NCBI RefSeq assembly: GCF_014066305.1
Contig: NW_023501065.1
Coordinates: forward strand, 372,001-436,000
DNA: 64,000 nt
Reading direction: 5' to 3'
Source of the DNA: Letharia columbiana
Taxonomy: Eukaryota > Ascomycota > Lecanoromycetes > Lecanorales > Parmeliaceae
The translations under genes were made by a program, and so were the position numbers. Below are positions 12,770 to 25,232 of this stretch, piece after piece. Within the stretch, counting starts at the first letter, position 1. Each line of letters starts with the position of its first letter. The notes under the pieces are model-generated. The model worked only from the letters and a program-made list of their open reading frames with translations, made no database searches and was not told where the DNA came from.

Positions 12770-13250
12770 ATTAACGCATCATATACGGGGCGCATATTAC
12801 TATCATATCGTTAAGAACCAGATGCCCGGAACGTAACATAGTCGTTTTCAGATTTCAACTTTTCACATTATCTATTCTATTGTGAACGTTATAAACTTTC
12901 GACCTTTAATCGATCGATCTTTAATATACACCAAGTGCACTGAAAATAAAATTTTCAAAAAACCGCTTTTTGACAAAAAAAAAATGGAATTTTTTGTATG
13001 GGGTGGATGGAATTTTCCCATGCATATACCCTCTTTATCTTTATTATCCGACGTTCGAATATAGCTATTTACTTGAATGAGGGGGGTAGAAGAGTAAGAA
13101 TATTTTTTCGTTTTTCTATCTTATAGGGGCCGATAGTACGAAAGACGATATATCTATAGATAGTGTATATAGCGTAGATGACTGGTTTTTAATATCGAAC
13201 GTCTCTACTATTTAGTTACAATAGGCATTTCCTCAACTAATTAATAGACT
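12770..13250 (+). other. Island of nearly unmutated DNA at the copia 3' end
   Basis: CA and TG dinucleotides are common here (for example CCAAGTGCACTGAAAATA), unlike the DNA on both sides. Bases 12830-13117 are homologous, in reverse, to 18515-18790 in copia copy 2, where the same positions are RIP-mutated. From 13118 to 13250 I find no match. A 60-codon open frame at 12882-13064 lies inside but resembles nothing. Confidence 0.6.
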
Positions 13251-15740
13251 GTTTAAGATAATATATATTTCTATAGTCAGAGAGTTAAATATACTATTCT
13301 GAGAAACCTTCTATTAAAATAAATTATTCATCTTATATAACTTCCCATTTTATTTAACTATTTAATTAATAAAACTCTATATTCGATTAATAATTATCGA
13401 TTTATCGGGTAATATTCAAAAATCTATTAAAGATCTATTAAAGATCTATTAAAGATCTATTAAAGATCTATTAAAGATCTTTTAGCTTTATCTTTATAGA
13501 TATCGAATTATTTAAACTAAATACCACTTTTATTTTATATAATAAATCGAATCTAGTTAATACTAATTTATATATATATTTTATATATTAATAATTACTA
13601 TTATTTATAAAATATATTACGTAAGTAAAAGTAATTATTCTCTTTATATTCTCTTTAATCTTTTTATTCTATTCTCTTTAATCTTTTTTATTCTATTCTC
13701 TTATACGCTTTATAATATTTATCTAATCTTTAATTATCGTAAGTTAATTAATAATCTTTTATTAATAGAATATTTATAAAGCGATGTATTAAAGTTAGAA
13801 AGCGATATATATTTAATAATATTTATATATTTTTTATATTTATTAGATAAAGTAATTAGTAATATTAAAATATATATAATAGAAGCGTAGATAAATTATA
13901 TATCTTAACTATATTATATTATCTTCGCTAGATAAAATTTTATTTATAATTTAATCGCGTTATAATTAGTATATCTCTTCTATTTATAATATCAATTTAT
14001 TATATATTAAAAGACTTTTTAAGTTTTAAATAAAGGCGCGTTGAGAATAAAGGGATAAAAAGGGATATATAATAGAAATATAATATTATTAAATAGGCGA
14101 TATACTAAAGAGAGAGCTAATATAGAGAATAAATAGTTTAATATCTTTATCTTATTCGTTAGCTTAATTCTCGCTAATAATATAAAAAAAAAAATTTATT
14201 TTCTAGTAATAGAAAAGAGAAAAAAAATTAATCTATTTATAATACGAGATTAGCTATTTAGATTATTATATTATATAAATATTTTTAATATATTTATAAA
14301 TTAGATTTATAAGTTACTTAATATTATATAGATATTTCTAGCGTATTTATAAATTAGACTTATAAGTTATTTAATCTATAAAATTATAAAAGTTATTTAT
14401 ATTCTTTATATCCCTATTATAATTAATTTATCGCTATTATATAATTTAGAATAAAAGATATTTATATATAAGTCTATTAATATATTAATATTTATTATTA
14501 TAAATATAAATTATAATAATTAATATTTCTAATTATTATTAATTTAAGAGAAATATTAATCTAGATATAATAATAAATAATATAAAAGTTAAAAGCGTAA
14601 GAACGTTAGATAGTCGTTAATAAAATATAAAAATATTATTATATAAAAGAGCGCTATTAATAAATATAAAGAGAGTATAAAAAAATAAAGATAAAAGAAA
14701 TATCTTAGAGATAATTTAGAAATAATTTATTATATATTAAGAATATCTTATAATTATTTATTATATTTATTTATATAATTAAATTATAAATTAATTATAT
14801 CTAATTATTATTATTATAATATTAAAAAAATTAGAAAAAAAATAGCTTATTTCTCTAGTATCTTCTATTTTAATTTATATTAAAACTATTATATAGCTAT
14901 AGTATTCTATAATCTATTATCTTTTAATTAGATAATTTACTTATTCTTAACTCTATCTAATAATATATTATACTTCTTATAGATTTTTAAATAATATTCT
15001 TATATCTAAAGATAATTAGATTAAGAATATCTCTATTAAAATATTAATATTCTATTTTAAAGAAGCTTTCTTTAAAATAAACTATATAAATTAATAATTT
15101 CTACGCTCTAACTATCTTAAATAAGCTCTTCGCTACTATTTTTTAAATAATTATTAGAGATAGAATTAGTAGTAAAATAGAGATTAATAAATAAACTTTA
15201 TAGATAAAATAGAGAGTTGATAATTTAATATTATAACTCTATAAAAATAATCGCTATATTTTAAAAATATTTATATATATATATATTTAGAGAGATAATA
15301 AATCTAATTTATTAATTATATAAAGACGTTAATACTATAATAGCTAGCTTTTTAAAAAAAAAAAAAATTTTAAAAAATCGTATTAGTGAAAAATTATTTA
15401 AAGTTAACTCTATCTCTATAAATTTAATATTTTAAATCTATTTCTTCGCTAGATTAGCTAGTTTATAGTAGATAAAGTATAAATATAAAATAGAAATATA
15501 GAAGATTAATAAAAGGCTTATTTATTTATATTATTTAATTTATAATATATCTAATAACTCTTATCTTTTTATTATCTCTATCTTTAATATATCTTATTTA
15601 AGATAAAGTATTATCTAAATTTAATAGCTTATTAAAATATATAAAAATAAAATATTTAATTTATATATTAAGTAATTTAAAAGTAGATTTATTAATTTAT
15701 ATAAATTAAATATCGTAATTATAATTTAATAAAAGGGTTT
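13118..15740. other. RIP-degraded sequence, unassigned
   Basis: No gene and no LTR that I can place, apart from a short tandem repeat at 13423-13480. Long A/T runs with isolated CG and GC words. Confidence 0.6.
13423..13480. repeat. 11-bp tandem repeat
   Basis: About five near-perfect copies of TCTATTAAAGA in a row. Confidence 0.9.
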
Positions 15741-18334
15741 AATTACCTCTCTTTAAGCCCCCTTTAATTTCATTATTATACTCTTTACGACTTATATATA
15801 AAATATAATATTTTCTTATATCAATATCTAAAAGTTTAATAATCTATACTATCTTCGATAATTTCTAATAAAAAATTTTAAAAATAAAATTAAGCTTTAA
15901 TTTTTTAAAGTTTTATATTATAATTACTCTAATAAATAATCTAATATATCTTTTAAAGAGTTTATATAAGAAGATATTATTAACTTAAACTAAATCGAAG
16001 TTTTAAATAATAATAAAATCTTTAATATTAAATATAATTCGATATTTAAATATCTTATTATAATCTATTAATAACTATCTATTCTATATAGCGATTTTTA
16101 TAATTATTATTAAATCTATATATATAGATAAATAATAAAAATATAAAAGCTATTAAAAAGAGAAGAGTTAGATATCTTATCGATTTATAAAATTAAATTT
16201 TTAATATTATTATAATTTAACGCGTTTAAATAAAATAATATTAGACTCTTTATAATCTATCTTATAGATATATTATAATAATATTAAAAATAGATTATTA
16301 AGAGTAAGCTAATTAAATTATAAAGACTATTCTAAATTTTTTATAATATATTTATAATCTAAATATTCTAACGCTAGCGATTTTTTATAAATTATATTTC
16401 TAATAATTATTATTTAAAATTAATATATAATTTTTTTTTTAATATCTAGCTTAGAGTAGAGTAATAAATTAATTAGAAAAGTAAGATATTTTAAATATAT
16501 TTTTATTATCTTTATAGTTAATCTAGATTTAATAAATATATATAAATTAATAAAAATAAAGTATAAAGTTTAATATAAGCTCTTTTTACTAAGTAAAATC
16601 TTTTCTATATCTCGAAAGTTAATTTAAATTACTATTTTCTTAAAGAATCTTTTTTATTAAATTAGCGTAAAGGCGATAAATAAAAAGAATTCTATATATA
16701 TATCTATATTTATTTTTATCGCTAAAAATAATATAATTATTAAAAATAATATATTTTATAATTATATTCTTATAATATAGAGTAATATATATATTTAGAT
16801 ATATTATAACGTTATAAAATACTATTACTTATTTTATAATATCGCTCTTAATCTTAAAAGTCTTCGCTAAATATTTATACTCTAAACGATTTAAATATTA
16901 TAACTCGCTATTTTTAAATATACTTTCTACTTCAAATTTATTATTTAAAAAATTAATTAATATTATTTATTTAAAGAAGATAAGATAATTATCGCGCTTA
17001 AAGTTCTTAAAATAAATAAAAGTAATATATTAATAGAGTCTTTAAAATATCTTTTTTAATTATAATAATAATAATATTATATTCTATCGATTTATTTAAT
17101 TTATATTCTATATTAGAATTACGATATTACTTTTAATTATAATAATATAATATATAATAATTAAATTAATATTATTAAGATTTAATATTAAAGATATTAT
17201 TATTTCTATAATTTTTAAATATATAGAATTAATTTATTTAAATTATAATTAGATTTATAAAAATAAAAATATAATAATTAAGAGTTTATTATATTTTTAT
17301 ATTTAATAATTAATAAAATAATATTTAGATAATTTTAATTAATTTTAATTAGATAAAAAGAGAAAGTATTAAAATTCGATATAAAAGATATTAATATTAA
17401 TATTAATAAATATAATAACAAATAATATATATTACGCTTATTTAATAATTCTAATATATTTCGAATATATTATATATTTAAATTAATTATATATAATATT
17501 TAAAGATAATATAATAATAATTAGCGAAGTTTATTTAGCTTTTATCTTTATATTTCAAAAAAATTTAATATTATTTATTTTTTATAATTTAAACTTTCTT
17601 CTACTTACTTTATATCGAAAACTACTCTTATATTATATTTATTTTTTAATATTATAATCGTATTAATAATAGCTATATATTAATATATTTCTTAAAAATT
17701 ATAATAAAGCGAGAAAATTTTTTAAATATTTATAAATTCTTAAGAAAATTAAATATTTTTAATAAATTTTAATATTATTAAAAATATCTTTATCTTTTAA
17801 CTAGCTCGCTTATATAATACTTTTTTTAATAAATTTATTATTAAAGAATAATATAAAGATAATAATATACTTTTATTAGAAGATATAATAAACTTATTCT
17901 TAATTAGCTTATCGAAATTATTTAAAAAAAATTTATTAAAAAAATTTAAAAGATAAAAGGAGATTAAATAGCGTATTAATAGAGATCTTTAAAAATAAAA
18001 AATTAAGATTATTAATTAGAGCTTCGTAAATAGAATCTTTTACTTTTATATTCTTTATATATTTAAATAAATTATTAATAATAGAGATAGCGTTTTTAAA
18101 AATTAGTAAAAGTATATATATTAATATTAGAGAATTTATATTAAAGCTATTATTAATAATAGTCTTAAATAATATAAATATCTTATCTTATAATATAATC
18201 TTTATAAATTTTATAAATTTTATAAACTTATTAGACTTTATAGACTTATTAAATCTATTAAATATATTATTATTATATTTTTATTTTTTATCTTTATTTT
18301 TTTATTTAAAATTATTTAATCGTTATCGCTTAAT
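15741..18334 (-). mobile_element. Possible Ty3/gypsy 3' portion, RIP-dead
   Basis: On the minus strand, 15915 down to 15775 can be read as the end of a gypsy-type Pol: a KL..F.F/G-P-F-like start, then an L-P-D-like block and a K-Y-H-I-x-H-I-S-like block once TAT/TAG codons are read as mutated Cys, His, Trp or Gln. A purine tract AAAGGGGGCTTAAAGAG (about 15751-15766, minus strand) follows, as a polypurine tract would. The rest up to 18334 is too mutated to read. If true, copia copy 2 is inserted in this element and its remainder may lie beyond 25233. Weak call. Confidence 0.25.
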
Positions 18335-18473
18335 TATTGAAAGTAGTAGGTGGAATACTTAGTTGATTAGATCTAACTGCAGAGAGTATTACGAATATAT
18401 ATGTCGCCAAATCTCGGTAAACCTTCCTCGCCTCGGTAAACCTTTTAACTTAGTTAGGTAATATATTTCGATA
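18335..18473 (-). repeat. 3' LTR of copia copy 2
   Basis: 139 bp, left end TATTGAAAGTAGTAGG, right end ATTTCGATA. Less mutated than its partner. Confidence 0.87.
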
Positions 18474-19270
18474 CTCTTATATACTCGAAATATAGCTCGA
18501 ATCAAATAAGTAGAAAAACGAAAAAATATTCTCACTTCTCTATTCCTCTTATTCGAGTAAATATTATATTTAAACGTCGGGTAATAAAGGTGAAGAGGAT
18601 ATATATAAGGGAAAAATTTTATTTACTCTATATAAAAATTCCATTTTTTATTAAAAGGCGGTTTTTTAAAAATTTTATTTTCGATTTATTTAGTATATAT
18701 TAAAAATCGATTAATTAAAGATCGAAAGATCGCGACGTTTATAATAGAGTAGGTAAAGTAAAAAGTCGAAATCTAAAAACGACTATATTAGATTATACCC
18801 CCACTATCAAAATTCTACTTTTTATTAAAAAGCGGTTTTTTAAAAATTTTATTTCTAGGCCATCTAATATATATCAAAAATTAATCGATTTAAGGCCGAA
18901 GGATATTTATAAGAGTAGAATAAATCCGATTAGAAGAAATTATTCGTCTTATATATATACGCGCTCGGCTATAAAGCTCTTATAAGAATCGTTTTAAGTA
19001 TTTAATTCTTAGCGATAATAGTTAATAGAATACGCTAATAGAATAAAATATAGATAAAAATATTTCGAAAGAGCTTTAAAGATTTAATAGCGATAACGCT
19101 AAAGAAATAGCTATTTTAATATAAAATAATAAGTTTATAGAGTACTAAGCTTAATATAACGGCTCGATAAGCGGTTTAAATAGATTATTTAAGATATAAA
19201 GATTAATTAGAAGTAGGCTCTTATATAAGTAATAAAATCGAAAGATTTAATTTACTCGAAATCTATCTAT

Positions 19271-19443
19271 CTTTTAAAATATTAGAATTAACTCTTTTAA
19301 TAATAATTTATTTACTTCTTAAGATATTAAAGTTAACTCTTTCTTAATAATAATTTATTTATCTCTTAAGATATTAGAATTAACTCTTTTAATAATAATT
19401 TATCTATTTTTTAAAGTGCTAAAATTAACTCTTTTTTAATAAT
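19271..19443. repeat. Tandem repeat in the copia 3' coding end
   Basis: About four units of 40-50 bp, each with ATATTAGAATTAACTC or a close variant followed by TTAATAATAA. Copia copy 1 has a shorter version of this stretch (12720-12760). Confidence 0.75.
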
Positions 19444-22400
19444 AAGCGTATCGCTAGAATATAAGAAATAGTTATTCTATAGATAAGGTTTTAGATTAAT
19501 AAATTCTTAAAAGAGCTTAAATTTATCTCTATATAGGGCTTTAATAAGTTTATTAACTATCTACTTATTAATAGAAATATATTTAAGATTTATATTATTA
19601 TTAATAATTTAATCGCGTATTTAGTAATATTAAATATTAATATATTTAATATAATTATAATATAAAGAATTCTTTATTAAAACGATTATATCTTAATTAT
19701 TATCGAAGATAATAATTATTTAAAGCGATTTATTAGAGCGAATTTAATTAAGTAGTTTTTAAAGCTAAATAGCTTTCTTTATAATTTAAATCTAATTAAT
19801 ATATTTAATTTTATAAATAAATAATACGATAATAGCTTATCGCTTAAAAGATTAATTAATTATTTTATTTCTTAGATTATAAATATAATCTAAGATTAAT
19901 TTATAAATATTATAATTATTAGTTTAATCGAAGTCGATATAATTAATTAGATTTTAAAGTAAATCTTTATAGATAAGATATTAGTAAATAATTATTTTAA
20001 AATATTAGAAGATACGCTTAATAGCTACGTAATAGGCTTCGATAGAGTTTAAAGAATATCGTAAAATTATTAATATAGCGAATATAATATTAAGTCTTAT
20101 ATCTAATATAGCGTATATAAAAGATTTAATAGTTAATTAGTAAGTTTTTAATAACTTAATAAATATTATATAATTATCCTCGATAAGAAGTAATTACGCG
20201 TTAGTTTTTATAGAAGTAAATTATAACTTAAATTTCTATATTTTATAGTATTTAAGAAATTATTCGATATAAACTAATTAATTTAAACGTAATATTTAAT
20301 TAGTATAATTATAAATTATAATTATATCTAAATAGTAGTTATAGAGATCTAAATCGCTTATTTTAAACTTAATATTAAATATATTCTTAATTTATTAAAT
20401 ATTAAATTAAAAAGAGTTAATAATAAAAATATTATTTATATAAAAAGCGATAATAATATTAATATTAGAATTAGTAAATATATTATAATTAATATTAATA
20501 GAAATAAGATTAATTTCTTATATATAGTTAATAAAGATATTATATTATATATATAGAAATTACTTTAAATTATAGAGTATCTTATTAAGCTTATAAACTC
20601 GTTAGAGATACTTTTTTAAGATAAAATTAATAGACTATTCTATATAGATTTTCTCTTTAATATTTTTATAGAGAAAAGCGATTTTAATATCTATTTATTT
20701 TAGATTTTAATCTTTAATAGCGATTAAGATAAAGATAGTCTTATAGAATATAAACTTAATTATTAAAATAAAGATTTCGTTATAATTTAAGTCTTTATAT
20801 TATTTAAAATTATATATTATTTAACGAGTTTTATAGCGAGTAATTTTATTATTAAATTTATATTTTAAGATATAGATCTATCTACTATAAAGTATAATAT
20901 ATCTATAAAATAAGTCGATAAGAGTCTAGATATTATTCTCTTTTAGCGACTCGAATTCTTCGATTATATCGCCTTTCTATTACTTATAAAAAGAATTATT
21001 TATAATAATCTCTTTATAGATCTTCGGCTTATATAGCTTTATATTTACGATTTAAGTAATTATAATATAGAGTATAAAAGAATTTAAAGAGAGATTTCGA
21101 GGGATTAAGTAAGAATAATTTAAATATAAAAGTATATTATCTTATATTATTAAGGTAGATTAAGACGTAATAATAGAAGTATTAAAGTTAAAAGAAGTTA
21201 CTACGAGCTTCAAAGATCTTAAAATAAATTTAAATAATTAAATAAGTTTATTTATATTTATTATATTTATAAAAAGAAAATTTCTAATTAAGGGAGGCGT
21301 TATAAATCTAGATATATTTTTCTCTATAGCTAAATTATTTAATAATTAAAAAGATATTAAATTAAATAAAAATTCGTTCTTTTCTTTACTCTATATAACT
21401 TTTAATAAATATATAATATTATTATCTAATAGTAATATTCGATAAATATAATCGTCGTTATAATTTATAAAAATATCTTCTTAAGCGCGATATTATTCTT
21501 TCTTTTATTTAATAGTTAATTTTCTTATTATAGCGAAGCTCTTAATTTTAATATATCTAATATATACTAGACGAGACTTATATCTAATATAAGTCTTATA
21601 TAAAGTAAATTTATAGTTTATAATAAAGCTATAATTACGAAGATAGTTTATTACTATTATAAGCTTTAACTAAAATTTCTAATTAATATTAATATTCTCT
21701 ATAATAGTATTAATAATACTAAAAAGAATTTAATTAAGTTATTTAGCGATTTTATTTTATTTAAGATTTTCTAATTAAACTAGCTCTTAAGTAATATTAT
21801 AATTAATACGATAGATATCGAAATTATAGTTCTTATATTCGCCTTTATAATCGCTTTATAAGCGTTTAATAATAAAATCGCTATATTTATTATAAAGCTA
21901 AAAGCGCTTAAAAGCGATAAAAATATCGCTTTTTTATTTAATAATCTTAATTTTAAAGCGTTTATTATAGTTATCTAGAAAGATAATAAAGTATTTATTT
22001 TTATTAAAGCCGCGTAGAATAATAGAATTATAAATATCGCTATAAATTAAATTATTTAATCTTTTCTTAAAGCGAATATAGGATTTATATAGCGTATTCT
22101 TCGCCTTTTTAATAATATATAAAATATAAAACTTTATTTTTATAATCTTTTTAATAAGGTTTATACTTTTAAATAACTTAACGAGCTTTTAAATATTTTA
22201 ATATTCTAAATAATTTATATAAATATATTAAAGATTAAGAGTTTTTTTATTAATTTTACGAGGCGTTTTATTAGAGTTAAAATTAAAATTAAAGTTAGAG
22301 ATATTAAATTTAATAAGAATAGAAATATCTTTATTTATCGAATTAGCTTTTTTCTTATATTTCGAAATAGTCTAAAGTATAGCGAACTTTATACTTTACT

Positions 22401-25093
22401 ATTTAAGTATTAATATAAATATTAATTTAGCTTTAAATAATATTAATATAAATTTTAACTCTTATATATAAAAGATATATAGATTATTTTTTTATAATTA
22501 AGCGATAATACTACGATAACTAATTTTAATATTATTAAAAACGAATTTTATAGATAAACTATTATATATTAATTATTTTTAAAAAATTAAATTTAGAGAT
22601 AGCTTAAAAAGATAAAGAATATTAATAAGAATTAATTTCTTTTTCTTATTATTAATAATAGTATTAAGATATATTTTATTAATATTAATAGAGATAAGAG
22701 AATTCTTAATATCTTTAATTAAATAGATATTATCGATTTTAAGATTAAGAAGATAATATTTAATAAAAATATCTTAATAAAGAATAAAGTATTATAAGTA
22801 GATATAATTTAAAGTCTATTATATAAGCGAGTTATCGAATTTAGCTATATATATAATATATATTTCTCTTTTAATATCGATAAAATTATAATAACGCTTC
22901 TTACTAAGCTTATAGTTCTTATTCTTATTCTTTTTATTATTAGACTTAAAGTTATTATTCTAAATATTATCTCTATTATTACTATTATTAATATTTTTAT
23001 TTTAACTCTTTTTATTAAGTTAATCGCACTTTATTTTAATATAATAATATTTCTTATAATAAGTATAATACTTAACTCGCTTTTAAATTATATAATTATT
23101 AAAACTAAGTATAACTTTCTTCTATAACTTAATAATAATAATAGAGTTTAAATTATTTAAAATAAAATAATAAAAGTATTAAATAGTAAAGATATAGCTA
23201 AATTTAATACGCTTAGAAGATAAATTAATAATCGTCTAAATAAATTAAGTAATAGCGTATTTTAGCGAGAAGATAAGCTCTATATTTATCTTATTTATCG
23301 ACTTATAATTTTAAATATAATAAATAAAATAGATATTATAAATCTTATTTAAATCGATATAAAAGAGAAAAATAAAAAAGTTAATTTTTAATTTTAACTT
23401 AAATAATATATTAATAATATCGATATAAATACTCTTAAGGCGAGTTACGAAATTTAATATATTTTTATATTAATTAAAATTTAATTTAAATAATTAACGA
23501 TAAAGATTATTAAAAATATTAAAATCTTTAAACTTATTATTAATAATAATAGCTTTCTATAGAAGATAGATATTAATTTAACTTTCTAGATTCGATAGTA
23601 GTTTATTATCGAGATAACTTTAAATAATATTAATAGTTAGTTTATATCTTAGCTATTACTTAGCGACTTTATCTTTAATAATATTAATAAACTTTATAAT
23701 TTTAATATTAAATATATTTTTAACTAAGATAAAAATAATAAGATAATCTTTTTATTTAACTCTAATAAATTTAATAAAGCGTTACGCTATAAGATATTAA
23801 TATATATCTTACTATTATACTTAAAAATCTTTAAATTTTTTAAGCTTAATAATATAAAGAGATAACTTATTAGATTTTATATCTAAGCTAGTTTCTTTTA
23901 ATATAGCTTTAACTTCGATATATTATTTAAAACGCGAAGAAATTAAGAGCTTATAAGAAAATTAAATTTAATAGACTATACAATAATATTAAAGAGATTT
24001 TTACTATTAATTACTTCGAGGGATAACTCGCGAGTTAAATTATTAGAAGTTATAGAGTTATTAAAGAGATAGATAGATATATAATCGCGTTCTTAAATTT
24101 TTAGATACTTTCTAAATTAATATTAAGCTTTATTTAATACTCGATTATATTAAGAAAAGTTATATTTAAAAATATATCTACTCGCGCGTACTTTATTATA
24201 TAATATATAAAATTATTTTTAAAAAATATCTAGAGGTATAATAAGCGCGTATAATCTATAGTAGCTTTTAGATTTATCTTAAACTATAAGAGATATTAAT
24301 AAATAACTACGTTTAAAGCGTTTAATATTATCTTAATTAAAAGAAAATATTAATATATAATTATATTTAAAGCGTATAATATTATCTTAATTAATATAAT
24401 TAGATAAAGAATTTTTTTAAAATATAATTAAATTTAAAGATAATTAGATAGATATAGAGTCTATATTAAATAAAAAATCTAAAAGCTTTTTATATCCTTT
24501 ATCTTACGCGATAATTATATTCTTTATTAATTAAGTATTTAATTATTAACTCGATAACTCGTTAATTAAGTAATTAATAGTATTAATATAATAATATTTC
24601 GCTATAATCTATTTAATTAATATAATTATATTTCGATTAAAAAATAAGAGTACTTCTTTATATACTATCTCTTTTATAATTATATTATTTCTATTTATAG
24701 ATTTAGCGTTTTATAGATAAAATTAATATTATTTAAAGCGCTTAGTTAATTAGTTAACTTAACGAAATTTTTAGTTAATTTAATATTTAAGCTCTTTATC
24801 TTAATTTTCTATTTTATAATATAGCGATTAAAGATAGTAATAGCGAGATCTTTATAAGGGTTATAATTATTACGTAATAAATATAATTTATAATTTAGAG
24901 GTTTATAAAGCTTAGAGAGTATTATTAAATTACTTTAAAGTAAATTAATTAAATATCTAATATTATAATAATATCGCTAAGCGATATAATATTATAATAA
25001 AGCTTTTCTTTATTTTTTAAATATTTAATTAATAAGCTAGCTAACTTATAAGTAATATATTAAATAAATACTTTATAATTTAGATTTATAACC

Positions 25094-25232
25094 TATTAAA
25101 AGTAGTAGATAAAATATTTAATTAATTAGATTTAATTATAAAGAGTATTACGAATATATATATCGCTAAATCTCGATAAATCTTCCTTATCTCGATAAAC
25201 CTTTTAACTTAATTAGATGATATATTTCGACA
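25094..25232 (-). repeat. 5' LTR of copia copy 2
   Basis: 139 bp, left end TATTAAAAGTAGTAG, right end ATTTCGACA. More mutated than the 3' LTR. Confidence 0.87.

Larger units (their letters stand above)
5983..13117 (+). mobile_element. Ty1/copia retrotransposon, copy 1, RIP-dead, 3' end missing
   Basis: It begins with a 139-bp LTR (5983-6121). A gag zinc knuckle skeleton CX2CX4HX4C is at 8140-8181 with its Cys and His codons turned to TAT. An integrase core trace is near 9150-9270. A reverse transcriptase motif of the copia D-V-K-T-A-F-L-Y type is at about 11440-11513, read now with two TAA stops. The gag, integrase, RT order is that of Ty1/copia. A TRIM (9654-10634) interrupts the integrase region. 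The 3' end departs from copy 2 at about 13117, so the 3' LTR is lost. All frames are closed, so the element cannot be autonomous. Confidence 0.85.
18335..25232 (-). mobile_element. Ty1/copia retrotransposon, copy 2, full length (6898 bp), RIP-dead
   Basis: Opposite orientation to copy 1 and clearly the same family. It has two 139-bp LTRs (18335-18473 and 25094-25232), a zinc knuckle at 23026-23067 (last Cys codon TGC intact) and a copia reverse transcriptase motif near 20640-20720 with internal stops. Flanking pentamers are TTAAT (18330-18334) and TTATT (25233-25237), a target duplication with one mismatch. It contains the uninterrupted version of the site where TRIM copy B entered copy 1. 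The 3' internal region carries duplicated GCGGTTTTTTAAAAATTTTA segments (about 18655 and 18832). Confidence 0.87.

Noticed and set aside
12882..13064. 60-codon plus-strand frame in the AT block
   Set aside because: It falls in the unmutated copia 3' non-coding end; no homologous frame in copy 2 and no protein likeness.
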